Source: Geothrix campi
GTDB lineage: Bacteria; Acidobacteriota; Holophagae; Holophagales; Holophagaceae
DNA length: 64,000 bases
Assembly (NCBI RefSeq): GCF_024609265.1
Contig: NZ_JANHMP010000001.1
Span: forward strand, 868,001 to 932,000
Direction of reading: 5' to 3'
Shown here: positions 51,614 through 59,772 of the stretch, piece by piece
Layout of the letters: every line of letters begins with the position of its first letter
Numbering within the stretch: the stretch's first letter is position 1
The notes under the pieces: generated by a model
Told to the model about the DNA's origin: nothing
The model's input: the letters and a program-made list of their open reading frames with translations, nothing else
Databases searched by the model: none
Made by a program: the position numbers and the translations under genes

Positions 51614-53150
51614 TAATTCCGCTTCTGAGACCCCGCAATCGGAGCCGACGCTCAAGGCGCCGCTGCTCTTCATCAGTGTGCTGCTCATCGCCAGCTGCGG
51701 GCTGATCTACGAGCTGGTGGCGGGGACACTGTCGAGCTATCTGCTGGGCGATTCGGTCACGCAGTTCTCCACCGTGATCGGGGTCTACCTCAGCGCCATG
51801 GGCCTGGGCTCGTACCTGTCGAAATACCTTCAGCGGGGTCTGGCGCGGCGGTTCGTGGACCTGGAGCTGGCGGTGGCCCTGGTGGGTGGCTATTCAGCGC
51901 CCATCCTCTTCCAGGCCTTCGCCCACACCCATGCCTTCCGGGTCGTGCTCTACGGCGTGGTGATGGTCGTGGGCACGCTGGTGGGGCTGGAGATCCCCAT
52001 CCTCATGCGCATCCTGAAGGACCAGGTGCGTTTCAAGGACCTGATCGCCGGCGTGCTCACCCTCGACTACATGGGCGCCCTCTTCGCCTCCATCCTCTTC
52101 CCGCTGCTCTTCATGCCGAAGCTGGGCCTGGTGCGCACAAGCCTCATCTTCGGCCTGTTGAACGCCGCGGTGGGGCTGTGGTCCACCTACCTGCTCGCCT
52201 CCCAGTTGGGCCCCACCCGGCTGATCCGCCTGCGCTGCCTCACCGTCATGGCGCTGCTGGCCGTAGGCCTGGGGTTCGCCGGGAAATTCACGGTGGCCCT
52301 CGAGGAGGAGATCTTCGCGGATGAGATCGTCTACGCCAAGGACAGCGCCTACCAGCGCATCGTACTCACCCGCGGCCGGGGCAGTTTCCAACTCTTCCTC
52401 AATGGCAACCTGCAGTTCTCCTCAGCCGACGAATACCGGTACCACGAAGCCCTGGTGCATCCCGCCTTCTCCCTGAGGCCGGAGGCGAAGCGGGTGCTCA
52501 TCTGCGGTGGTGGTGACGGGCTCGCCGTGCGCGAAGTGCTGAAGCACCCGTCGGTCCAGGAAATCGTGCTGGTGGACCTGGACCCGGCCATGACGGATAT
52601 GGCCCTACGCCAGCCCATGGTGCGCCAGCTCAACGGCGCCTCGCTCGAAGACCCCCGCGTAAAGGTGATCAACGCCGACGCCATGGTCTGGCTCAAGGAG
52701 ACGACGAGCCCCCCCTTCGATATCGCCCTGGTGGACTTCCCCGACCCCAACACCTACGCCCTGGGGAAGCTCTACACCTCTCGTTTCTACCGGCTGCTGC
52801 AGCGCCGCCTCACCGACGACGCCATGATCGCCGTGCAGAGCACCTCCCCGCTCATGGCCCGGGAATCCTTCTGGTGCATCGCCGCCACCATGGAGGCCGC
52901 GGGCCTGAAGGTGCATCCCTATCACCTGGCGGTGCCCTCCTTTGGCGTCTGGGGCTTCGCCCTGGCGTCGAAGCGCGATTTCGAGATCCCCACCCATGTG
53001 CTCCCCGGCCTGCGCCACCTGTCGGATGAGGCCACCGCCGCCATGTTCGCCTTCCCCAAGGACATGGACCGGGTGCCCACGGAGGTGAATCGCCTGGACA
53101 ACCAGGTGCTCGTCCATCTCTACGCTCGGGAGTGGCGGCGGTGGTCTTGA
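51609..53150 (+). CDS. Membrane-anchored spermidine-synthase-like protein
   Basis: The 513-residue protein has an N-terminal integral membrane region (about 18-228, roughly seven segments). A C-terminal polyamine aminopropyltransferase-like domain (about 235-513) follows. The catalytic domain shows DEYRYHEALVHP, the SAM/decarboxy-SAM site CGGGDGLA (299-306), the acidic strand VDLDPAM and the active-site strand ALVDFPDP. Such fusions are widespread but their acceptor and product are unknown; a soluble SpeE function cannot be assumed. The start is GTG 51609, inside the right repeat, because a stop in the same frame (51579-51581) excludes longer forms and no ATG exists early. The FAD gene follows after 10 bases. 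Confidence 0.9.
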   Translation: MANSASETPQSEPTLKAPLLFISVLLIASCGLIYELVAGTLSSYLLGDSVTQFSTVIGVYLSAMGLGSYLSKYLQRGLARRFVDLELAVALVGGYSAPILFQAFAHTHAFRVVLYGVVMVVGTLVGLEIPILMRILKDQVRFKDLIAGVLTLDYMGALFASILFPLLFMPKLGLVRTSLIFGLLNAAVGLWSTYLLASQLGPTRLIRLRCLTVMALLAVGLGFAGKFTVALEEEIFADEIVYAKDSAYQRIVLTRGRGSFQLFLNGNLQFSSADEYRYHEALVHPAFSLRPEAKRVLICGGGDGLAVREVLKHPSVQEIVLVDLDPAMTDMALRQPMVRQLNGASLEDPRVKVINADAMVWLKETTSPPFDIALVDFPDPNTYALGKLYTSRFYRLLQRRLTDDAMIAVQSTSPLMARESFWCIAATMEAAGLKVHPYHLAVPSFGVWGFALASKRDFEIPTHVLPGLRHLSDEATAAMFAFPKDMDRVPTEVNRLDNQVLVHLYAREWRRWS

Positions 53151-53160
53151 GTCCGTGGCC

Positions 53161-54768
53161 ATGAAGCGCCGCGACTTCCTCGCCGCGAGCGCCCTTTCCG
53201 CGGTTCCCCTGGCCTGTCGGCGCAAGCCCGCATTCCCCTTCCCGGGCGAGCTCGTGGGACCGGACCTGGCGCTGGGCCACTGGCTGCGGGGCGGCGCCTT
53301 CGCCGAACCGGAGCATTTCGAGCCGGTCTCAGTGCTGGTGGTGGGTGGCGGGGTGGCGGGCCTCAGCGCTGCCTGGCGGCTGGCGGGGAGCGGGCTGGAT
53401 GATTTCCGGGTGCTGGAGCTCGAACGGGAACCCGGCGGCACCTCTCGCTCGGGCCGCAACCATGTGAGCGCCTTCCCCTGGGCGGCCCACTACCTGCCCG
53501 TGCCCGATCGCGGCAATCACGCGGTGCTCCGCCTGCTGAAAGAATGCGGCGTGCTCGAGGGCTTCGACGCCAAGGGCGATCCCGTGTTCGCGGAAGAGGC
53601 CACGGTGCGCGCGCCGGAGGAGCGGATCTTCGCCTACGGCCAATGGTGGGAGGGCCTCTACCTGCGGGCCGGGGCCACCGCTGAGGACGAGCGTCAGTAC
53701 CACGCCTTCTTCCACGAGGTGGACCGCTGGGCCGCCTTCCGCGATGCGAGGGGGCGCCCCGCCTTCAGCATTCCCCGCTCCCGCTGTTCTGATGCACCCG
53801 AGGCCCGGGCCCTGGACAGCCTCTCCTTCGCCACCTGGCTGGATGCGCGCGGTTTCTCGTCGCCCCGCCTGCGCTGGCTGCTGGACTACGCCTGCCGGGA
53901 TGACTACGGCTCCCGGCTGGACACCACCAGCGCCTGGGCGGGCCTCTTCTACTTCGCGGCCCGCAAGCAGGGCCCCGGCGAGGATTCACGGCCCCTGCTC
54001 ACCTGGCCCGAGGGCAATGGCTTCCTCATCAACCACCTGCGCCGGGCCAGCGGGGACCGCCTGCGCTGCGGCGTCATGGCCACCGCCATCCGCGAGGAGA
54101 AGGATGGGCTCTTCGTCACGGCCTGGGATGCGGTGAACCAGGTGCGCCTGGGCTGGAAGGCCCAGCGCGTGATCTTCGCGGGACCACAGCATGTGGCGAA
54201 GCATGTCATCGCGGGCCTGGCCGAGGCGCGTCCAGCCGCCGCCCGCATCCGCAACGCCCCCTGGATGGTGGCCAACCTCACCCTCCGGGCGCGCCCTCAG
54301 GAGCCCACCTTCCCCCTGGCCTGGGATAACGTGTTGCGGGACAGCGCGGCCCTCGGCTACGTGGTGGCCACCCACCAGAGCCTGAAAGACTACGGCCCCA
54401 CCGTCTGGACCTGGTACCGGCCCTTCACGGGCCCCGACTGCGAAGCCGAGCGGGCCCACCTGCGGTCCCTGGACTGGCCGACCTGCGCCCGCATGGTATT
54501 GGACGATCTGCACTCCGCCCACCCGGACCTGGAAGGCCTGGTGGCGCGCCTCGACGTGATGCGCTGGGGCCACGCCATGGTCTGCCCGGCGCCGGGCCTG
54601 CTGTGGGATCCCACCTTCCTGGCGCTCGCCAGACCTTTCGGCCGCATCCATTTCGCCCATACAGAACTCAGCGGCTTGGCCCTCTTCGAGGAAGCCCAGG
54701 ATCACGGCCTCCGAGCCGCGGAGGAAGTGCTGGCGGCCTCAGGACGCCGCGGCGAGAGCTGGCGCTAG
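53161..54768 (+). CDS. Tat-exported FAD-dependent amine oxidase-like protein
   Basis: The 535-residue protein has a twin-arginine signal (MKRRDFLAASALSAVPLAC) with a possible lipidation Cys19. The FAD-binding motif VLVVGGGVAGLSAAWRLAGS lies near residue 58, followed by ELEREPGGTSRSG. The C-terminus (GRIHFAHTELSGLALFEEA) is the position of the second FAD contact in flavin amine oxidases. The substrate is unknown; adjacency to the spermidine-synthase-like gene suggests a polyamine or a polyamine-derived product. ATG 53161 is chosen because it gives the Tat signal directly. It is probably the last gene of the cluster. Confidence 0.9.
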   Translation: MKRRDFLAASALSAVPLACRRKPAFPFPGELVGPDLALGHWLRGGAFAEPEHFEPVSVLVVGGGVAGLSAAWRLAGSGLDDFRVLELEREPGGTSRSGRNHVSAFPWAAHYLPVPDRGNHAVLRLLKECGVLEGFDAKGDPVFAEEATVRAPEERIFAYGQWWEGLYLRAGATAEDERQYHAFFHEVDRWAAFRDARGRPAFSIPRSRCSDAPEARALDSLSFATWLDARGFSSPRLRWLLDYACRDDYGSRLDTTSAWAGLFYFAARKQGPGEDSRPLLTWPEGNGFLINHLRRASGDRLRCGVMATAIREEKDGLFVTAWDAVNQVRLGWKAQRVIFAGPQHVAKHVIAGLAEARPAAARIRNAPWMVANLTLRARPQEPTFPLAWDNVLRDSAALGYVVATHQSLKDYGPTVWTWYRPFTGPDCEAERAHLRSLDWPTCARMVLDDLHSAHPDLEGLVARLDVMRWGHAMVCPAPGLLWDPTFLALARPFGRIHFAHTELSGLALFEEAQDHGLRAAEEVLAASGRRGESWR

Positions 54769-55132
54769 CAGCGATTAACCCAACCCGGCGAGACGGCGAA
54801 GCAACCCGGCGGATGGAGCGGGCTCCGGATCGGGCGGCAGGCCTGGAAGCTCCGTTTGCAAGGTCAACGGAGGCCCGACTCCCCTGTGATGGCGGGCACA
54901 TGCTCTCCCAGTGGCCTGGAAGGTCCCGACACTTGCAGCCAACTGTTTCTTCCCATGACCCCCGGTAGTGGCGCGATCCGGCCGGATTCACCGTGTGATA
55001 ACACCATTCATTGTTTTCTTTATGAGCCATTTGGAATGATTTCATGGAACTTGACGCCCTTCGCCGGCGGGTGAGCATGGGTCTTAACCAACCCTTATTC
55101 AAATTCGGTCCCACCTCCCCGGAGGAAGGTCG
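54769..55132. other. 364-base intergenic region before the DUF2339-like gene
   Basis: No gene recognised. The first 190 bases are GC-rich. The segment 54980-55110 is distinctly richer in A and T, with GTTTTCTTTATG and a TTGACG (55051-55056) lacking a good -10 partner, and probably holds the promoter of the redox operon. No known riboswitch fold was convincing. Confidence 0.5.
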
Positions 55133-56935
55133 ATGTCCACCGCCCAGGTTCCACCCCTGAAGGCCTCGCCGGGCGAAGCCCCGCCGGTCGGGATGGAGTC
55201 CCGCCTCAGTGAACTGGTGCAGATGGTCCACGGACTGGAGGCCAGGGTCGAAGCCCTGGAGGCGACCCTCCAGGCGACCCCGGGTCGCCCGGCGCCCACC
55301 GCCTTGCCGTTTCCCCCCACCAGGCCCCGGACCGAAGAGGCGCCCCTGCTGGATCCCAGCCTGCCCAGCCCCACCCGCGTCCTCGGCCTCATCGGACGGG
55401 TCTGTCTCATCCTCGGTGGCGCCTATCTCATCCGGACCCTGGTGGATGCCGGAACGGTTCCCCATGGCGTCGGCGTGGGCCTCGGCCTCGCCTACGCCGC
55501 GACCTGGGCCATCCTGGGCCTCCGCGCCAGACGCCCGCTGGATGCCGCCTTCCGCACCCTGGCCTCGATCCTCATCGCCTATCCGCTGGTCGTCGAATCC
55601 TCCACCCACTTCGGCATCCTGGCGCCGGGGGTGGCGGCCTTCATCCTGGTCGCCGCCGCGGGACTCCATGCCGTCGTGGCCTGGCGTCGGGATCTCCACG
55701 CCGTTCTCTGGATGGCCACCCTGGCCGCGCTGGGGTCCGGTTTCATCGTGATGATGGCCCAGCGGGCCATCGAACCCTTCGCGGCGGCCTTCCTCGCGCT
55801 GGGCGCCGGGGCCCTGTGGCTCACCTACGGGCGGCGCTGGCATGGGCTCCGCTGGCCCACGGCCCTGGCCGCCGATGCCGGCGTGCTGATCCTCACCCTG
55901 CTCGCGGCCTGGCCGGGCGTTTCCCAGAGCGTCTACCGGGGGCTGTCCCAGAACCGGGCCCTGTTCCTGGCCCTGGCCCTCGCGGCGATCTACATCGGCA
56001 GCTTCGCCGTCAGGATGCTCCAGCGGCGCCGGGTGGTGAACGCCTTCGAATACATCCAGACCGCCCTGGTGCTGCTGGTGGGTTTCGGAGGCGCCGTGCG
56101 CGTCTCCCTGGCCTCCGGCTCGGGCACGGCCCTCCTCGGCGCCGGGGTCTCCCTGGCCGGCGTGGGGTGCTATGCCGCCGCCGTCCCCTTCGTGGACGAC
56201 CAGGAGGAGACCCGGGCGAACTTCAACTTCTTCACGTTCCTGGCCCTGATCTTCCTCCTGCTGGGCGGTTCCTTCGTCCTGCCGCCGCCCGTGTTCGCCA
56301 CCGGTTGCGGGGTCCTGGGGCTGGTGGCCATGCTGGCCGCGCTCCGCCTGCGCCGGAAGGTCCTGGTCTACCAGAGCGGCCTCTATCTGACGGCCTCGGC
56401 CCTGGCCTCCGGACTGGGTGCCTGGGCCCTCCACGTGTTCATGGATCCTGCCGGACCTACCGCCCCGCCCACGCCAGCCGGACTGGCCTGCCTGGTTGCG
56501 CTCTTCGCCACCCTGGCGGTCTTCCTGGCCCGCCGGCCGCCGGATCCCGTCACGGTTCTGATGCGTCCGGCGGTGCTGGTGATGGGAGCCCTGGCGGCAG
56601 TGGGCCTTGGAGCTCTCGGGATCTGGGCCTGCTGCGGTGGCCGGACCCCCGATCCCGGCGGCCTGGCCCTGGCCCGCACCCTCGTGCTGTCCGCCCTCGC
56701 CATCGCCCTGGCCTGGCTGGGGCGCCGGGTGCCCGTACTGGAGCTGCGCTGGATGGTCTACCCGCTCCTGGCCGTCACCACGCTCAAGTTCCTGTTCGAG
56801 GACCTAGCCCAGGGGCGCCCCCTCACCCTCTTCCTGGCCTTCATGGGCTTCGGGGCCACGCTCATCGCCGCGCCGCGCCTCCTGAGGAACCCGGCGGCCC
56901 CGGAGACCGACGAAGACGGGGAGGACGCCCCATGA
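55133..56935 (+). CDS. DUF2339-like polytopic membrane protein
   Basis: The 600-residue protein begins with a short coiled coil (about 22-50, SRLSELVQMVHGLEARVEALEATL in two parts) and a Pro-rich linker. Some 14-16 hydrophobic segments follow, in the style of DUF2339. The opening of the membrane part (VLGLIGRVCLILGGAYLIRTL) fits that family. The function is unknown. Its stop overlaps ATG 56932 (ATGA), immediately before the cytochrome gene, so it belongs to the redox operon. ATG 55133 has GGAGGAAGG upstream. Confidence 0.8.
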   Translation: MSTAQVPPLKASPGEAPPVGMESRLSELVQMVHGLEARVEALEATLQATPGRPAPTALPFPPTRPRTEEAPLLDPSLPSPTRVLGLIGRVCLILGGAYLIRTLVDAGTVPHGVGVGLGLAYAATWAILGLRARRPLDAAFRTLASILIAYPLVVESSTHFGILAPGVAAFILVAAAGLHAVVAWRRDLHAVLWMATLAALGSGFIVMMAQRAIEPFAAAFLALGAGALWLTYGRRWHGLRWPTALAADAGVLILTLLAAWPGVSQSVYRGLSQNRALFLALALAAIYIGSFAVRMLQRRRVVNAFEYIQTALVLLVGFGGAVRVSLASGSGTALLGAGVSLAGVGCYAAAVPFVDDQEETRANFNFFTFLALIFLLLGGSFVLPPPVFATGCGVLGLVAMLAALRLRRKVLVYQSGLYLTASALASGLGAWALHVFMDPAGPTAPPTPAGLACLVALFATLAVFLARRPPDPVTVLMRPAVLVMGALAAVGLGALGIWACCGGRTPDPGGLALARTLVLSALAIALAWLGRRVPVLELRWMVYPLLAVTTLKFLFEDLAQGRPLTLFLAFMGFGATLIAAPRLLRNPAAPETDEDGEDAP

Positions 56936-57012
56936 GACATCACCACCATCCCGAAAACCCCAGTCCGATTCCACCGCCGCCCAGCGGCCCCGCTCCACGA
57001 AAGGAACCACCC

Positions 57013-57585
57013 ATGCGCCTCCCGACTCTGTCCACGCTGGCGGCAGGCCTGCTGGTCCTCCTGGGACCTGCGGCCTTCGCGGACCCACCCGCCGCCAGAA
57101 CCGCCCCCGCCGCCCAGGCGCAGGACACCGCCATGCCCGAAGGCATCCAGGTGCCCAAGCCTCCTTTCAGCGATGGCATCTTCCCCTGCACCTCCTGCCA
57201 TGACGGCAAGAGCATGAAACCCAATTTCAAACACCGTGAGCTCAAGGACATGCATACAGACATCGTCCTGAACCACGGACCGGCCAGCAGGTGGTGCCTG
57301 GACTGCCACGATGCCAACAACCGCGACAGCCTCCACTTGGCCAGCGGCGAAAAGGTCGCTTTCACCTCCTCTTATCTGCTTTGCGGACAGTGTCACGGGG
57401 ACAAGCTGCGCGACTGGCGGGTGGGTGTCCATGGCAAGCGCACCGGCAGCTGGAATGGGCCCAAGCAGTACCTGCTCTGCGTCAATTGCCACAACCCGCA
57501 TACGCCGAGGTTCCAGGCGCTGAAGCCCCTGCCGCCGCCCGCCCATCCCGAACAGATCCAGGCCCGGAAAGGGGGTGTCCGATGA
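57013..57585 (+). CDS. Tetraheme c-type cytochrome, periplasmic
   Basis: A 190-residue exported cytochrome with four CxxCH heme-binding sites (CTSCH, CLDCH, CGQCH, CVNCH) and a Sec signal peptide (TLSTLAAGLLVLLGPAAFA). Additional His residues near the sites (FKHRELKDMH, VLNHGPAS, VGVHGK) can supply distal ligands for bis-His hemes. ATG 57013 is chosen because it is preceded by AAAGGAA and opens with the signal; ATG 56932 would add 27 residues rich in His and Pro and would be coupled to the upstream gene. It is expected to exchange electrons with the FeS/NrfD partners encoded next. Confidence 0.92.
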   Translation: MRLPTLSTLAAGLLVLLGPAAFADPPAARTAPAAQAQDTAMPEGIQVPKPPFSDGIFPCTSCHDGKSMKPNFKHRELKDMHTDIVLNHGPASRWCLDCHDANNRDSLHLASGEKVAFTSSYLLCGQCHGDKLRDWRVGVHGKRTGSWNGPKQYLLCVNCHNPHTPRFQALKPLPPPAHPEQIQARKGGVR

Positions 57586-58514
57586 CGGACCACAAGCCCG
57601 AATGCCCCCTCGGGGGCTGTGAGCCTTCCGCCTCCGTCGGCGGCAGCCGCCGGGAGTTCCTCGGCGCGGCCACGGCCGCGATGGCCACCGCACTCACGGG
57701 TTGCGGCACGCTCAGCAAGGAGGAGTTCCTCCAACGCAACTTCAAGGAGCTGTCGAAGGACGAGGTGCTCTCGGTCATCGACCGCCTGGAGAAGGAATAC
57801 AAGGCGAAGTACGGCAAGGAGGTGAAAGTCGCCAACACCCCGCCCATCCCCGGCGTGATCTTCGGCTATGCCCTGGATCTCAGCCGCTGCATCGGCTGCC
57901 GCCGCTGCGTCCATGCCTGCGTGAAGGAGAACAACCAGTCCCGGGATCCTGAAGTGCAGTGGATCCGCGTGCTCCAGATGGACAAGGAGGAGGGCGTCAA
58001 CCTCCAGCACGCCGACCAGTACTACAACCCGGAGGAGGTGCCCCAGGAAGGCCACTTCTACATGCCGGTCCAGTGCCAGCAGTGCAAGAAACCGCCCTGC
58101 ACGAAGGTCTGCCCTGTGGGCGCCACCTGGCGCGACAAGGACGGCATCGTCGTCGTGGACTACAACTGGTGCATCGGCTGCCGCTACTGCATGGCCGCCT
58201 GCCCCTACGGCGCCCGCCACTTCAACTGGGGCGAGCCCCACCTGCCCGCGGACGAGGTCAATCCGAAGACGCACTACCTCGGGAACCGGCCGCGGCCCAA
58301 GGGCGTGGTGGAGAAGTGCACCTTCTGCATCCAGCGCACCCGCAATGGCCAGTACCCGGCCTGCGTGGAGATCTGCCCCACCGGTTCGCGCAAGTTCGGC
58401 AACCTCCTCGACAAGGACAGCGAGATCCGCTACGTCCTCGAGAACAAGCGCGTCTTCAAGTTCAAGGAAGACCTGAACACCCAACCCAACTTCTTCTACT
58501 TCTACGGGGTGTGA
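57582..58514 (+). CDS. Tat-exported 4x[4Fe-4S] ferredoxin-like subunit (NrfC/DmsB-like)
   Basis: The 310-residue protein has a twin-arginine signal (SRREFLGAATAAMA, Arg23-Arg24, with a Cys at the end, TGC). Four cysteine clusters follow: CIGCRRCVHAC, CQQCKKPPCTKVC, CIGCRYCMAAC and CTFC-x11-CVEIC, sufficient for four cubanes. Such subunits wire a membrane NrfD-type partner to a periplasmic catalytic or cytochrome subunit. The start overlaps the cytochrome stop (ATGA), and the NrfD gene follows after 4 bases. Confidence 0.94.
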   Translation: MTDHKPECPLGGCEPSASVGGSRREFLGAATAAMATALTGCGTLSKEEFLQRNFKELSKDEVLSVIDRLEKEYKAKYGKEVKVANTPPIPGVIFGYALDLSRCIGCRRCVHACVKENNQSRDPEVQWIRVLQMDKEEGVNLQHADQYYNPEEVPQEGHFYMPVQCQQCKKPPCTKVCPVGATWRDKDGIVVVDYNWCIGCRYCMAACPYGARHFNWGEPHLPADEVNPKTHYLGNRPRPKGVVEKCTFCIQRTRNGQYPACVEICPTGSRKFGNLLDKDSEIRYVLENKRVFKFKEDLNTQPNFFYFYGV

Positions 58515-58518
58515 GGCC

Positions 58519-59772
58519 ATGTTCACTTTGAAAAACTTCTCGGGGTTCTTTTCCGACACGTTCCGGCTCATCACCAAGGGCGGCCGCATCTACTACGCCT
58601 GGGTCGGCTTCCTCCTGCTCCTGATCGCCATCGGGGCCGGCGCCTACCTCGGCCAGCTCAAGGACGGGCTCATCGTCACCAGGATGCGGGACCAGGTCTC
58701 CTGGGGCTTCTACATCGGCAACTTCACCTTCCTGGTGGGTGTGGCCGCCGCCGCCATCATGCTGGTCATCCCGGCCTACATCTACGACTGGGAGCCCATC
58801 AAGGAGATCACCATCCTGGGCGAGATGCTGGCCATCAGCGCCCTCATCATGTGCCTGGGCTTCGTGATGGTGGACATCGGCCGGCCCGACCGGTTCTGGC
58901 ACATCATCCCCCTGGTGGGCCGTCTCAACTGGCCCCAGTCCATGCTGGCCTGGGACGTGATCGTGCTGAACCTCTACCTGCTGCTGAACTGGTTCGTGGT
59001 CACCTACCTGCTCTTCTGCGCCTACACCGAGCGGCACTATGTGAAGAAGCTGGTGCTGCCCCTGGTGCTGCTCTCCATCCCCATGGCCGTGAGCATCCAC
59101 ACCGTCACGGCCTACCTCTACAACGGCCTGGCGGCGCGGCCCTTCTGGAACTCTGCCATCCTCGCGCCGCGGTTCCTGGCGTCTGCCTTCTGCTCGGGCC
59201 CCGCCATCCTGCTCATCCTGCTCCAGGTGCTGCGGAAGACCACGAAGCTCAGCATCAAGGACGAGGCCATCTTCAAGATCGCGGAACTCATGGCCTACAC
59301 CATGGGCTTCAACCTCTTCCTCACCGCGGCCGAGGCATTCAAGGAGCTGTACTCGGGCACCGAGCACATGGTGTACTTCCAGTACCTGCTGTTCGGCCTC
59401 AAGGGCCACACCACCCTCGTGCCCTACGCCTGGGCCTCGATCCTCTGCGGCCTGGCGGCCTTCATCCTCTTCCTGGTACCCCGCACCCGCACCAACTGGG
59501 TGACGCTGAACATCGGCTGCGTACTGATCTACGCCAGCGTCTACATCGAGAAGGGCATGGGCCTCATCATCCCCGGCCTCACGCCCGATGTGCTGGGGGA
59601 CATCTACGTCTACCGTCCCTCCTTCACGGAGATCGCCGTGGCCGCGGGCATCTTCGCCATCGGCTTCCTGGTCTTCACGCTCATGCTGAAGGCCGCGGTG
59701 CCCATGATGCTGGGCGAGTTCACGATCACCAAGGGGAGAACCCCGAAAGAGGCTCCACCCCAACAGGCCTAG
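58519..59772 (+). CDS. nrfD: NrfD/PsrC-family integral membrane quinone oxidoreductase subunit
   Basis: The 417-residue protein has roughly ten membrane segments in the NrfD/PsrC pattern. It shows WGFYIGNFTFLVGVAAAA, VDIGRPDRFWHI and the segment WDVIVLNLYLLLN. NrfD-type proteins bind menaquinol or menaquinone on the periplasmic side and pass electrons to or from an FeS subunit. Together with the FeS protein and tetraheme cytochrome it forms a molybdopterin-less module. The direction (quinol oxidation or quinone reduction) cannot be told from sequence. Its stop overlaps the convergent HD-GYP gene by 4 bases. Confidence 0.94.
   Translation: MFTLKNFSGFFSDTFRLITKGGRIYYAWVGFLLLLIAIGAGAYLGQLKDGLIVTRMRDQVSWGFYIGNFTFLVGVAAAAIMLVIPAYIYDWEPIKEITILGEMLAISALIMCLGFVMVDIGRPDRFWHIIPLVGRLNWPQSMLAWDVIVLNLYLLLNWFVVTYLLFCAYTERHYVKKLVLPLVLLSIPMAVSIHTVTAYLYNGLAARPFWNSAILAPRFLASAFCSGPAILLILLQVLRKTTKLSIKDEAIFKIAELMAYTMGFNLFLTAAEAFKELYSGTEHMVYFQYLLFGLKGHTTLVPYAWASILCGLAAFILFLVPRTRTNWVTLNIGCVLIYASVYIEKGMGLIIPGLTPDVLGDIYVYRPSFTEIAVAAGIFAIGFLVFTLMLKAAVPMMLGEFTITKGRTPKEAPPQQA

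Noticed and set aside
51190-51620. Target-site duplication around the repeat-bounded GxxExxY unit
   Set aside because: The bases just outside the two repeats (GATTT and TAATT) do not form a convincing direct duplication, so transposition by a DDE-type enzyme is not supported.
54769-55132. c-di-GMP or cGAMP (GEMM-type) riboswitch before the cytochrome operon
   Set aside because: Isolated pieces such as GCAA and GGGTTGC occur, but the conserved order and the GACGCAAAGCC-type core are missing on both strands.
56932-57012. Start of the cytochrome at ATG 56932
   Set aside because: It would put a His/Pro-rich 27-residue segment before the signal peptide; ATG 57013 has a better ribosome site and signal, though the upstream ATG cannot be fully excluded.
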